Below, piece by piece: positions 48,714-57,196 of a stretch of 62,301 bases of DNA (position 1 is its first letter; each line of letters opens with the position of its first letter). The notes beneath the pieces were generated by a model that was not told where the DNA came from, did no database searches, and saw nothing but the letters and a program-made list of their open reading frames with translations. The position numbers and the translations under genes were made by a program. Source of the DNA: an uncultured Oscillospiraceae bacterium (GTDB lineage Bacteria; Bacillota; Clostridia; Oscillospirales; Oscillospiraceae); contig CAKTPM010000007.1 of NCBI GenBank assembly GCA_934591705.1, forward strand, positions 1 through 62,301, written 5' to 3'.

Positions 48714-49077
48714 ATTTTTTATCCTCCATTTCTTAAGTTGAGCATATCATATCACGGCTCATTACATTTGTAAAGCGCATGTTTTTCATCCAAAAGATGA
48801 GTAATTGTATCGTATTTGCAGGTGGTCCTTTCCAGATTCAAGAACCGTTTTCCCCATATAAGCGGTCTTTTTCCGCAAATAGCGGCATATAGGAGCAGGC
48901 ACCGCGGCAAACAGCGCGGTGCCTGCTTTTCGGGGGTCACTGTCAAGAGTAAGAAAAGCCGCAGCTCTTCAGCTGCAGGCCTATCATAGCAGATAGAAAA
49001 ACATTTGTAAAGCGCATTTTTGTTCTTGCTAATATGAGGAGTTGTATGCTATAATGCCTTGGAAAGGAAGGTGCGCC
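48714..49077. other. Intergenic region with repeats and promoter before the LysR gene
   Basis: No gene is seen in these 364 bases. A 17-base direct repeat, ACATTTGTAAAGCGCAT, occurs at 48764-48780 and 49001-49017. A hairpin, GGCACCGCG/CGCGGTGCC, spans about 48899-48926, and a smaller GCAGCT/AGCTGC stem lies near 48961-48975. A promoter for the LysR gene is likely at TTGCTA (49026-49031) and TATAAT (49050-49055). A 64-codon minus-strand frame inside it lacks any ribosome-binding site or family resemblance and is not called. Confidence 0.65.
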
Positions 49078-49962
49078 ATGAGTATTTCCAAATATCAGGT
49101 CTTTCTGAAGACCGCCTCCTGCGGCAGCTTTTCCAAGGCGGCGGAGGCCATGAACTTCACCCAATCCGGCATCAGCCACGCCATCAACGCCCTGGAGACC
49201 GAGCTGGGTATCAAGCTTTTGAGCCGCAATAGGGGCGGCGTGGTGCTGACGGCGGACGGCCGGGCGGTGCTGCCCAAGATTGAAAATCTCTGCGCCGCCC
49301 ACCATGCCCTGATGCAGACGGTGGAGGGCCTCAGGGACATGGACAGCGGCCTTGTAAAGATCGCCACCTTTTCCAGCGTGTCGGCCCAGTGGCTGCCCCG
49401 CATCCTCAAGAGCTTCGGCAAGCTCTACCCCAACATCGAATTCGAGGTAGTCACCAGCGACTACTATGACAAGATCGAATCCTGGATCGTGGGCGGCGCG
49501 GTGGACTGCGGCTTTCTGCGGCTGCCCTCGGCCAAGCACCTGCAGACCTACGCCCTGCACCGGGAGGTGCTGCAGGTCATCGTCCCCTGCGACCACCCCT
49601 ACGCCGACCGGGATCCCTTCCCGGTGTCCGCCCTGGCCACGGAGCCCTTCATCCAGCTGGAGGAGGGCGACGACTATGAGATCCGCGCGGCCTTCGATGA
49701 GATGGGCATCCGCCCCAATGTGAAGTACACCGCCCTGGAGGACCGGACCATCCTGGCCATGGTGTCCGAGGGCCTGGGCATCAGCCTGCTGCCGGAGCTG
49801 ATGGTCCGCAACAGCCCCTCCCCTGTCAAGCGCTGTCCGGCGCCGCTGCATTTTTACCGCACCATCGGCATCGGCGTCAAGGATGAAAAGGCGCTGTCCA
49901 ACTCCACCCGGCTCTTTGTGGACTATGTGCGCAAGTGGGTGGCGGAGAACGGCGATACCTGA
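49078..49962 (+). CDS. LysR-family transcriptional regulator
   Basis: The 294-residue protein has the LysR winged helix (SFSKAAEAMNFTQSGISHAINALE, about residues 18-41) and a two-lobed substrate-binding domain (about 88-290) starting GLVKIATFSSVSAQWLP. ATG 49078 follows AAAGGAAGG. The target of LysR proteins is often the divergent neighbour, here the 84-residue zinc-ribbon gene on the other side of a 364-base repeat-bearing gap. The effector is unknown. Confidence 0.92.
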   Translation: MSISKYQVFLKTASCGSFSKAAEAMNFTQSGISHAINALETELGIKLLSRNRGGVVLTADGRAVLPKIENLCAAHHALMQTVEGLRDMDSGLVKIATFSSVSAQWLPRILKSFGKLYPNIEFEVVTSDYYDKIESWIVGGAVDCGFLRLPSAKHLQTYALHREVLQVIVPCDHPYADRDPFPVSALATEPFIQLEEGDDYEIRAAFDEMGIRPNVKYTALEDRTILAMVSEGLGISLLPELMVRNSPSPVKRCPAPLHFYRTIGIGVKDEKALSNSTRLFVDYVRKWVAENGDT

Positions 49963-49972
49963 TGACCGCAGC

Positions 49973-50004
49973 AAAAAACCGCCCTGACGGGCGGTTTTTT
50001 ATTT
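49973..50004. terminator. Terminator, copy 1 of a 32-base direct repeat
   Basis: AAAAAACCGCCC-TGAC-GGGCGGTTTTTT followed by ATTT. It separates the LysR gene from the convergent XRE gene. An identical 32-base copy lies at 50457-50488. Confidence 0.95.
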
Positions 50005-50208
50005 CCTTTTATCGGTCCGGCGGAGAATGTAATCCACGCTGACCCCATAAAAATCGGCCAGCTTGACCAATATCTCGTCGGTCAGCTGCTGCGTGCCGGT
50101 CTCCAGGTAGCTGTACTTCCGCTGGGTGATGCCGATGGCCTCGGCCAGCTGCCTTTGGGAGAGGTCGTGATCCTCCCGCAGGTCCCGTATCCGATTGTCC
50201 ATCTCCAT
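49999..50208 (-). CDS. Small XRE-family regulator (module 2)
   Basis: The protein of about 69 residues is a single Cro/CI helix-turn-helix domain (LSQRQLAEAIGITQRKYSYLE, then LVKLADFYGVSVDYILRRTDK). The start is uncertain: ATG 50208 with AGGA 4 bases upstream, or ATG 50202 two codons later. It is divergent from a 49-residue protein. Two identical-type palindromes between the genes are probable operators for it. Confidence 0.88.
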   Translation of the reverse strand: MEMDNRIRDLREDHDLSQRQLAEAIGITQRKYSYLETGTQQLTDEILVKLADFYGVSVDYILRRTDKRK

Positions 50209-50224
50209 CACATCCTTTGCGGAT

Positions 50225-50279
50225 ACTATACTTCAGATAATATTTATCTATTGACTTTCAGATAAATATTATCTAATAT
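50225..50279. promoter_or_regulatory. Two palindromic operators between the XRE gene and the 49-residue gene
   Basis: AGATAA-TAT-TTATCT at 50235-50249 and AGATAA-ATA-TTATCT at 50260-50274 are both perfect inverted repeats, and reverse complements of each other, with centres 25 bases apart. A plus-strand promoter is formed by TTGACT (50251-50256) and TAATAT (50274-50279) with a 17-base spacer filled by the second operator. On the minus strand TATAGT (50230-50225) may be the -10 of the XRE gene, next to the first operator. Confidence 0.85.
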
Positions 50280-50299
50280 ATCCGTGAGGAGGTGCTGCT

Positions 50300-50449
50300 A
50301 TGCCGGATTATCGGGAGATGTACTGTACACTGTTCAACGCCGTTACCGATGCCCTGCAGGCACTGCAGCGGGGCGATACAGAAAACTGCCGCGCCACCCT
50401 GGTGAGGGCCCAGCAGAGGACCGAGGAGCAGTATATGGAGGGGGAATAA
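50300..50449 (+). CDS. Small helical protein of unknown function (module 2)
   Basis: The 49-codon gene starts at ATG 50300 after GAGGAGGTG and stops at the TAA at 50447. The protein begins MPDYREMYCTLFNAVTDALQ and ends with a Gln/Glu-rich helix (RAQQRTEEQYMEGE). It resembles the 55-residue protein at 46706 in its first 15 residues. It has no signal or membrane segment. It is paired divergently with a small XRE regulator, and both lie between identical terminators. The function is unknown. Confidence 0.72.
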   Translation: MPDYREMYCTLFNAVTDALQALQRGDTENCRATLVRAQQRTEEQYMEGE

Positions 50450-50456
50450 GCCCGCA

Positions 50457-50488
50457 AAAAAACCGCCCTGACGGGCGGTTTTTTATTT
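50457..50488. terminator. Terminator, copy 2 of a 32-base direct repeat
   Basis: Identical over 32 bases to 49973-50004. It separates the 49-residue gene from the convergent CdaR-like gene. Confidence 0.95.
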
Positions 50489-50491
50489 TCT

Positions 50492-51586
50492 TTACGCGTC
50501 GATGCCCCGGCTGGTGAGGTATTTCTTCACCATGAGGGCTACCTTGAAGGTGATGGCGTCATCGAATTCCCGCAGATCCAGGCCGGTGAGCTTCTTGATC
50601 TTCTCCAGGCGGTAGACCAGGGTATTGCGGTGGACAAAGAGCTTGCGGGCAGTCTCGGAGACATTGAGGTTGTTCTCAAAGAACTTGTAGATGGTAAAGA
50701 GCGTCTCCTGATCCAGGGCGTCGATGGGGTTCTTCTTGAAGACCTCCTGCAGGAACATCTCGCAGAGCGTGGTGGGCAGCTGATAGATCAGCCGGCCGAT
50801 GCCCAGGTTCTCGTAGTTCACTACGAAGCGCTCGGTATCGAAGACCTTGCCCACCTCGATGGCGATCTGGGCCTCCTTGTAGGACTTGGCCAGATCCCGC
50901 AGATGGGTGGCCATGGTGCCGATGCCCACAAACACGCAGCTCTCGCCATCCTGCCGCAGGGCCTCCTCCACGGTGTTGGCCACGGCCTCCAGATCGGCGG
51001 AGGTGGCATCGTCCGCCATCTGGTGGATGAGGGCGATGTCCCGCTCGCCCACGGAGAGAACAAAGTCATTCTGCCGGTCGGGGAAGAGGTTCTGCACCAC
51101 ATCCAGGGGGATGGCCTCCACCCGCTCGTCTGCCGGGCGGATCACAAACACGCCCCGGTTCACCTCCGCGTTCACATGCAGCTCCTTGGCGCGCATGTAA
51201 ATGTCGCTGATGAGGATGTTGTCGGAAATGATGTTCTTGATGAAGGAGCCCTTATCGTGCTTCTCCTCATAGTAGGTCTTAGCGGAATTCAGCGCCACGG
51301 CGGCCATGGCACAGACCGTGCGGCCCACATTGTCATCGCCGCTGGCAAAGACCACATAATCGAAGCGGCCGCCCCAGCCGGAGAGGGCCTTGAAGGTCTT
51401 GCCCTCCAGGGCTACGCACTCGCCCTCAGCGCTCTCGATGGCGGGCAGGTACTTATTCCATTTCTTTCCGATCCCCGTCAGCTCACTGCAGGCAACAACG
51501 GTGCCCTCCGAATCCATCACGCCAATGGTGCGGTCGGTGGTCTCCTTGAACTGCAGGACTACATTTTGGAAGATTCTTCCTGACAT
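50492..51586 (-). CDS. CdaR/PucR-like transcriptional regulator
   Basis: The 364-residue protein ends in the PucR-type helix-turn-helix (FFENNLNVSETARKLFVHRNTLVYRLEKI split across about residues 310-340). The middle part has a GGDEF-like or CdaR central domain (about 140-280). The N-terminal 120 residues look like a sensory domain (TTDRTIGVMDSEGTVVACSE), as in sugar-diacid regulators. The inducer is not known. A promoter TTGCAA (51673-51678) / TATAAT (51650-51655, minus strand) with 17-base spacing lies upstream. Confidence 0.85.
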   Translation of the reverse strand: MSGRIFQNVVLQFKETTDRTIGVMDSEGTVVACSELTGIGKKWNKYLPAIESAEGECVALEGKTFKALSGWGGRFDYVVFASGDDNVGRTVCAMAAVALNSAKTYYEEKHDKGSFIKNIISDNILISDIYMRAKELHVNAEVNRGVFVIRPADERVEAIPLDVVQNLFPDRQNDFVLSVGERDIALIHQMADDATSADLEAVANTVEEALRQDGESCVFVGIGTMATHLRDLAKSYKEAQIAIEVGKVFDTERFVVNYENLGIGRLIYQLPTTLCEMFLQEVFKKNPIDALDQETLFTIYKFFENNLNVSETARKLFVHRNTLVYRLEKIKKLTGLDLREFDDAITFKVALMVKKYLTSRGIDA

Positions 51587-51649
51587 GGCGCATTCCTCGC
51601 TCTCTATGAAATCACAGTGGTTTGTGCAATTTGCTTAGCTCACAAGGAC

Positions 51650-51678
51650 ATTATATCGTCATAATAACGGATTTGCAA
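51650..51678 (-). promoter_or_regulatory. Promoter of the CdaR-like gene
   Basis: TTGCAA at 51678-51673 and TATAAT at 51655-51650 on the minus strand, 17 bases apart. Confidence 0.82.
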
Positions 51679-51784
51679 GTACTTTTTTATATATTCCACA
51701 AAAAATGTTCTGCATTTTTGGCGCTATGTCAATAACTTCACATAGGATTTTACGCTCCGTCGCCGCCGGTGGAGGAAAAAATGG

Positions 51785-52510
51785 CTATTTTGCGCCGTTT
51801 TCCGGCAGGCCGCAGCACCGGCGCAGGGCGGCCTCCTCGGCGGCGGTCAGCTCCCGCCAGCTCCCCCGGGGCAGGTCTCCCAGGGCCAGGGGGCCCATTT
51901 CCAGGCGCTTGAGATAGGTAACCGGCGCCCCCCGGGCGGCCAGCATCCGCTTGACCTGGTGGAACTTCCCCTCCCCTACCGTCACCCGGCAAGCGCCGGG
52001 GCCCAGGGGGCAGAGCTGCGCCGGAAGGCAGGTAAAATCCCCCAGGGGGAGCCCCTCGGCGAAGGCCGCTGCGTCCGCCTCCGTCAGCTCCCCCTCCACC
52101 CGGGCGTAATAGACCTTGTCCACATGATACCTCGGAGAGGTGAGCCGGTGGTTTAGCTCCCCGTCATTGGTCAGGAGCAAAAGCCCCTCGGTGTCCTTGT
52201 CCAGCCGCCCCACCGGGGAGAGCCCCTGCCTGCGGTAGGGGGCGGGCAGCAGATCCAGCACGGTTTCCTGGCGGCTGTCCTCGGTGGCCGTCAGCAGGCC
52301 CGCCGGCTTGTGGAGCAGGAGATAGGTATACCGCCGGCAGCACAGGGGCGCGCCGTTTACGGCGATCCGGGCCGTCAGGGGATCCACCTTGGTATCCGAT
52401 GCCGTCACAGGGCGGCCGTCCACCGTGATGCAGCCCCGGCGGGCCAGATTCCGCACCTCCTGACGGGAGAAATGCCCTGTGGCAGCGATGAGCTTGTCCA
52501 AACGCTCCAT
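51785..52510 (-). CDS. RsuA-family rRNA pseudouridine synthase
   Basis: The 241-residue enzyme has an N-terminal S4-like RNA-binding domain (MERLDKLIAATGHFSRQEV to about residue 60) and the pseudouridine synthase domain. The catalytic aspartate lies in GRLDKDTEGLLLLTNDG (near residue 102). RsuA makes pseudouridine 516 of 16S rRNA in E. coli; RluB/E/F relatives act on 23S rRNA, so the exact site is not certain, though the short S4 domain and length favour RsuA. The gene stands alone. Confidence 0.9.
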   Translation of the reverse strand: MERLDKLIAATGHFSRQEVRNLARRGCITVDGRPVTASDTKVDPLTARIAVNGAPLCCRRYTYLLLHKPAGLLTATEDSRQETVLDLLPAPYRRQGLSPVGRLDKDTEGLLLLTNDGELNHRLTSPRYHVDKVYYARVEGELTEADAAAFAEGLPLGDFTCLPAQLCPLGPGACRVTVGEGKFHQVKRMLAARGAPVTYLKRLEMGPLALGDLPRGSWRELTAAEEAALRRCCGLPENGAK

Positions 52511-52600
52511 GTTCTCACCTCGTTTTTCCGTTCTTGCAGCTTCATTGTAGCATATCCCCGGGGTTTTGAAAATAGAATACTGCCAAAGGAGGGACTACAT

Positions 52601-53065
52601 ATGCGTGTTTATCATCTCCGCCGCCGGCGCCTGGGGCTCCTTGCTGCCGCAGCGGCGGTGCTGGCAGCCGCCCTGCTGCTGGCGGGCTGTCTGGGCCGCG
52701 GCGGCACATCCCCGGAGGCCGTGATGCTGGCCGATGAGGCGGCCCGGCTGGACTTCTTGTCGTCGCTGGGCTGGCAGGCAGAGCCCGGCGCCGTGGAGAC
52801 CCTGGAGCTGCAGCTGCCCGATCCCCTGGAGGGCCCCTGGAGCTCCTACGCAGAATTGCAGACCACCCAGGGCCTGCCCTTTGCCCAATGCGCCGGAAGG
52901 ACGGTGCAGCGCTATACCTACGCCGTCACCAACTATCCCGATATCCCCCGGGGGGTGCAGGCCAACCTCTACCTCTGCGACGGCCAGTTGGTAGGCGGAG
53001 ACATCATCTTCACCGGCCAGGGCGGCTTTCAGAAGGATCTGTGTTTCCCGGGCCGGGAGAAATAG
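52601..53065 (+). CDS. DUF4830-domain lipoprotein
   Basis: The 154-residue protein has a basic start, an Ala/Leu-rich core and a lipobox LAGC (Cys near residue 30). The mature part matches DUF4830 as I know it: LDFLSSLGWQAEP, then an ELQTTQGL helix, TVQRYTYAVTNYP, and ANLYLCDGQLVGGDIIFTG. The domain is common in Oscillospiraceae and has no known function. AAAGGAGGG precedes the ATG. A terminator follows, shared with tuf. Confidence 0.85.
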   Translation: MRVYHLRRRRLGLLAAAAAVLAAALLLAGCLGRGGTSPEAVMLADEAARLDFLSSLGWQAEPGAVETLELQLPDPLEGPWSSYAELQTTQGLPFAQCAGRTVQRYTYAVTNYPDIPRGVQANLYLCDGQLVGGDIIFTGQGGFQKDLCFPGREK

Positions 53066-53090
53066 GTCCAAATAGGCGCAGATAGGCACA

Positions 53091-53127
53091 AAAAAAGAAA
53101 GGACGCAGAGCGTCCTTTCTTTTTTTG
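53091..53127. terminator. Bidirectional terminator after tuf
   Basis: AAAGAAAGGACGC-AGA-GCGTCCTTTCTTT with flanking A- and T-runs ends both tuf and the DUF4830 gene. Confidence 0.92.
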
Positions 53128-53137
53128 GGTGAGTCAA

Positions 53138-54340
53138 TTACTCCTCGATGGAGATAACAACGCCGGAGCCCACGGTACGGCCACCCTCACGGATAGCGAA
53201 ACGCAGACCGTTCTCGATGGCGATGGGGGTGATCAGCTCCACCTTCATGTCGACATTATCGCCGGGCATGCACATCTCAACGCCCTCGGGCAGGGTGATG
53301 ACGCCGGTGACATCGGTGGTACGGAAGTAGAACTGGGGACGATAGTTGTTGAAGAAGGGGGTGTGACGGCCGCCTTCGTCCTTGGACAGAACATAGACCT
53401 GGCCCACGAACTTGGTGTGGGGATGGATGGAGCCGGGCTTGGACAGAACCTGGCCGCGCTCGATCTCGGTCTTGGCGATACCACGCAGCAGGGCGCCGAT
53501 GTTGTCGCCGGCCTCAGCGTAGTCAAGCAGCTTGTGGAACATCTCGATACCGGTAACGGTGGTCTCGCGCTTCTCATCGGACAGGCCGACGATCTCGACC
53601 TTCTCGTTGAGGTTCAGCTTACCGCGCTCCACACGGCCGGTGGCCACGGTGCCGCGGCCGGAGATGGTGAAGACATCCTCCACGGGCATCAGGAAGGGCA
53701 TATCCTCCTTGCGGTCAGGGGTGGGGATCCAGCTGTCAACAGCGTCCATGAGCTCCTTGATGCAGGCATACTCGGGGGCGTTGGGATCGTTGGACTCGGA
53801 AACCAGAGCGTTCAGAGCGCTGCCGCGGATGATGGGGGTCTCATCGCCGGGGAAGCCGTAGAAGTCCAGCAGCTCGCGGACTTCCATCTCCACCAGCTCC
53901 AGCAGCTCCTCATCGTCGACCTGGTCGCACTTGTTCAGGAAGACCAGCACGGAGGGCACGTTCACCTGACGGGCCAGCAGCAGGTGCTCACGAGTCTGAG
54001 CCATGGGGCCGTCGGAGGCAGCGATGACCAGGATAGCGCCGTCCATCTGGGCAGCACCGGTGATCATGTTCTTGATATAGTCGGCGTGGCCCGGGCAGTC
54101 CACATGGGCATAGTGACGGTTGGCGGTCTCATACTCGACATGGGCGGTGTTGATGGTAATGCCGCGCTCGCGCTCCTCGGGAGCCTTATCGATGGAAGAG
54201 TAGTCGGTGTACTCAGCGCCGCCCTGCAGGGCCAGATACTTGGTGATGGCAGCGGTCAGAGTGGTCTTACCATGGTCGATGTGACCGATGGTGCCGATGT
54301 TAACATGGGGCTTGCTTCTCTCAAATTTCTGCTTAGCCAT
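53138..54340 (-). CDS. tuf: Elongation factor Tu
   Basis: EF-Tu brings aminoacyl-tRNA to the ribosome. The 400-residue protein has all G motifs: GHIDHGKT at residues 19-26, the DCPGH motif near 81-85 and NKCD near 136-139. Domains II and III follow to the end (VGSGVVISIEE). It is the last gene of the str region and has its own promoter in the 119-base gap after fusA. Confidence 0.98.
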   Translation of the reverse strand: MAKQKFERSKPHVNIGTIGHIDHGKTTLTAAITKYLALQGGAEYTDYSSIDKAPEERERGITINTAHVEYETANRHYAHVDCPGHADYIKNMITGAAQMDGAILVIAASDGPMAQTREHLLLARQVNVPSVLVFLNKCDQVDDEELLELVEMEVRELLDFYGFPGDETPIIRGSALNALVSESNDPNAPEYACIKELMDAVDSWIPTPDRKEDMPFLMPVEDVFTISGRGTVATGRVERGKLNLNEKVEIVGLSDEKRETTVTGIEMFHKLLDYAEAGDNIGALLRGIAKTEIERGQVLSKPGSIHPHTKFVGQVYVLSKDEGGRHTPFFNNYRPQFYFRTTDVTGVITLPEGVEMCMPGDNVDMKVELITPIAIENGLRFAIREGGRTVGSGVVISIEE

Positions 54341-54416
54341 TTGGGAAATCCTCCTTAACAGTTTGTATGTTGGTTTTTGTTGTTCTTTTTTCGGGCAGTG
54401 CGCTCATAGCACCACC

Positions 54417-54445
54417 ATTTTACAGTACTAATCAGGAAAATGCAA
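54417..54445 (-). promoter_or_regulatory. tuf promoter
   Basis: TTGCAT (54445-54440) and TAAAAT (54422-54417) on the minus strand are 17 bases apart. This allows EF-Tu to be made in excess over EF-G. Confidence 0.8.
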
Positions 54446-54459
54446 TCCTTATTTCGGAA

Positions 54460-56568
54460 TTAGCCGTTATCTTTGCCCGTGCGCTTATTGATAAGCTTCT
54501 CCTGCAGGTTCTTGGGCAGCTCGATATAGTGGCTGGGTTCCATGCTGTACTGACCGCGGCCCTGGGTGCGGGAGCGCAGGTCGGTGGCGTAACCGAACAT
54601 CTCGCTCAGGGGCACCATGGCGTCGATCTGCTGGGCGCCGGAGCGCATCTCGTAGCCCTGGATCTGGCCGCGGCGGCTGTTGAGGTCGCCGATGACATCG
54701 CCCATGTACTCATCAGGGACGATGGCGGAGACCTTCATAATGGGCTCCAGCAGGGTGGGATCGGCCTTGGCCATTGCCTCCTTGAAGGCCATGGAGCCGG
54801 CGATCTTGAAGGCCATCTCCGAGGAGTCCACCTCGTGGTAGGAGCCGTCGTAGAGCGTGACCTTCACATCCACCACAGGGTAGCCGGCCACCACGCCGGA
54901 GAGCATCGCGCCGCGAATACCGGCGTCCACAGCGGGGATATACTCCTTGGGGATGGCGCCGCCCACAACGGCGTTGATAAACTCGTAGCCCTTGCCGGAC
55001 TCGTTGGGCTCCAGGCGGATCTTCACATGACCGTACTGGCCCTTACCGCCGGACTGGCGGGCATACTTGGTCTCCTGCTCCACGGTCTTGCGGATGGTCT
55101 CCTTGTAGGCCACTTGGGGTGCGCCCACATTGGCCTCCACCTTGAACTCGCGCAGCAGGCGGTCCACGATGATCTCCAGGTGCAGCTCGCCCATGCCGGC
55201 GATGATGGTCTGGCCCGTCTCCTCATCCGTGTAGGTGCGGAAGGTGGGATCCTCCTCGGCCAGCTTCATGAGGGCGATGTTCATCTTCTCCTCACCGGCC
55301 TTGGTCTTGGGCTCGATGGCCACGCGGATCACGGGCTCGGGGAACTCCATGGACTCCAGCACCACAGGGTGCTTGTCGTCACACAGGGTGTCGCCGGTGG
55401 TGGTGTTCTTGAGACCCACCACGCCCACGATGTCGCCGGCGTAGACGGTATCAATGTCCTCCCGGTGGTTGGCGTGCATCTGCACGATGCGGCCCAGGCG
55501 CTCATGCTTGCCCTTGGTGGCGTTGAGCACACCGGAGCCGGCATTGAGGGTACCGGAATAGACGCGGATGAAGGTCAGGCGGCCCACATAGGGGTCGGTC
55601 ATGACCTTGAAGGCCAGGGCGGAGAAGGGCTCGCTGTCATCGGAATGACGGACCTCCTCGGCGTCGTTCTTGGGGTTCACGCCCTCAATGGCGGGCACAT
55701 CCGTGGGGGCGGGCATATAGTCCACGATGGCGTCCAGCAGCTTCTGCACGCCCTTATTGCGGTAAGAGCTGCCGCAGGTGACGGGCACCATTTCCACGGC
55801 GATGGTGGCCTTGCGGATGGCCTTGCGGATCTTCTCGCTGGGGATATCCTGCCCCTCCAGGGCCATCTCCATGATCTCATCATCGAACATGGACACGGCG
55901 TCCAGGAGCTTTTCACGATACTCGTTGGCAAGCTCCAGCATGTCCGCGGGGATCTCCTCCTCCCGGACATCCTTACCCAGCTGATCGTAGTAAACATCGG
56001 CCTTCATCTCCACCAGGTCGATGATACCCCGGAAGGTATCCTCCTTACCGATGGGGAGCTGAATGGGCACTGCGTTGGCCTTGAGCCGCTCATGGACCAT
56101 GTCGATCACATGGTAAAAGTCCGCGCCGGTGATGTCCATCTTGTTGATGTACAGCATCCGGGGAACATGGTAGTGATCGGCCTGACGCCACACCGTTTCG
56201 GACTGGGGCTCTACGCCGCCCTTGGCGCACAGGACAGTCACGCTGCCGTCCAGCACGCGCAGAGAACGCTCCACTTCCACGGTAAAGTCCACATGGCCCG
56301 GGGTGTCAATGATGTTGATGCGCGTCTGGGGGAACTGCCGCGAGGTACCGGCCCAGTAGCAGGTGGTAGCGGCGGAGGTGATGGTGATACCACGCTCCTG
56401 CTCCTGCTCCATCCAGTCCATGGTGGCAGTACCCTCGTGCGTCTCACCAATTTTGTAGTTGACGCCCGTGTAGTACAGAATACGCTCTGTGGTCGTGGTC
56501 TTTCCTGCATCGATGTGGGCCATGATGCCGATATTTCTTGTATTTTCCAGTGCAACCTTTCTCGGCAT
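54460..56568 (-). CDS. fusA: Elongation factor G
   Basis: EF-G drives translocation. The 702-residue protein has AHIDAGKT at residues 17-24, the switch region GITITSAATTC, DTPGHVDF near 84 and NKMD near 138, and the domain IV segment GKGQYGHVKIRLEP. Length and domain order are normal, and the sequence is of the canonical translocase type. It lies 24 bases after rpsG. Confidence 0.98.
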   Translation of the reverse strand: MPRKVALENTRNIGIMAHIDAGKTTTTERILYYTGVNYKIGETHEGTATMDWMEQEQERGITITSAATTCYWAGTSRQFPQTRINIIDTPGHVDFTVEVERSLRVLDGSVTVLCAKGGVEPQSETVWRQADHYHVPRMLYINKMDITGADFYHVIDMVHERLKANAVPIQLPIGKEDTFRGIIDLVEMKADVYYDQLGKDVREEEIPADMLELANEYREKLLDAVSMFDDEIMEMALEGQDIPSEKIRKAIRKATIAVEMVPVTCGSSYRNKGVQKLLDAIVDYMPAPTDVPAIEGVNPKNDAEEVRHSDDSEPFSALAFKVMTDPYVGRLTFIRVYSGTLNAGSGVLNATKGKHERLGRIVQMHANHREDIDTVYAGDIVGVVGLKNTTTGDTLCDDKHPVVLESMEFPEPVIRVAIEPKTKAGEEKMNIALMKLAEEDPTFRTYTDEETGQTIIAGMGELHLEIIVDRLLREFKVEANVGAPQVAYKETIRKTVEQETKYARQSGGKGQYGHVKIRLEPNESGKGYEFINAVVGGAIPKEYIPAVDAGIRGAMLSGVVAGYPVVDVKVTLYDGSYHEVDSSEMAFKIAGSMAFKEAMAKADPTLLEPIMKVSAIVPDEYMGDVIGDLNSRRGQIQGYEMRSGAQQIDAMVPLSEMFGYATDLRSRTQGRGQYSMEPSHYIELPKNLQEKLINKRTGKDNG

Positions 56569-56592
56569 ACCGTTCTCCTTATCTTTCTGCGA

Positions 56593-57063
56593 TTACCAAC
56601 GGAAGTGGGCGAATGCCTTGTTGGATTCGGCCATCTTGTGGGTATCTTCGCGCTTCTTCACGGCGCTGCCGGTGTTGTTGGCAGCATCCATGATCTCGCC
56701 TGCCAGGCGCTCGGCCATGGTGCGCTCGCTGCGAGCGCGGGAGTAAGCGGTCAGCCAGCGCAGACCCAGGGTCTGACGGCGGGCGGGACGCACCTCCATG
56801 GGCACCTGATAGGTGGCACCGCCCACGCGGCGGGCCTTGACCTCCAGGCTGGGCATGATGTTCTCCATGGCCTGGGTGAAAACCTCCAGGGGTTCTTTGT
56901 CGGTCTTTTCCTTGATGATGTCGAAAGCACCGTAAACGACTTTCTGAGCAACGCCCTTCTTACCGTCCAGCATGATGCTGTTGACCAGCTTGGTCACCAG
57001 GACGGAGTTATACATAGGATCGGGCAAGATCTCTCTTTTGGGAACATTACCTCTTCTGGGCAC
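56593..57063 (-). CDS. rpsG: 30S ribosomal protein S7
   Basis: S7 starts assembly of the 30S head. With the GTG start at 57063 the length is 156 residues, the family norm, and the sequence begins PRRGNVPKREILPDP. AAGGAGGG lies 7 bases before this GTG; the ATG at 57081 lies within that signal and is not used. A possible promoter (TTGCCG, 16 bases, TATAGT on the minus strand, about 57131-57170) lies in the 133-base gap upstream. Confidence 0.96.
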   Translation of the reverse strand: MPRRGNVPKREILPDPMYNSVLVTKLVNSIMLDGKKGVAQKVVYGAFDIIKEKTDKEPLEVFTQAMENIMPSLEVKARRVGGATYQVPMEVRPARRQTLGLRWLTAYSRARSERTMAERLAGEIMDAANNTGSAVKKREDTHKMAESNKAFAHFRW

Positions 57064-57196
57064 TATGCTTCCCTCCTTCATAATAATATGATTTCATAGG
57101 TACTCAGCAGCCGGGCTGCTGTACGGCCTGCCAAAGAGGTACTATACATAAGAAAACCTTTTCGGCAAAGCGCATTTTAATTGCTGGGGGCAGCGG

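Noticed and set aside
48752..48946. A 64-codon minus-strand frame before the LysR gene
   Set aside because: There is no ribosome-binding site, it crosses a hairpin and a direct repeat, and it resembles no family.
57167..57178. AAAGCGCATTTT upstream of rpsG, similar to the 17-base repeat near the LysR gene
   Set aside because: The match is only 12 bases, one of the two LysR-region copies differs from it, and the surrounding sequence is unrelated, so it may be chance.
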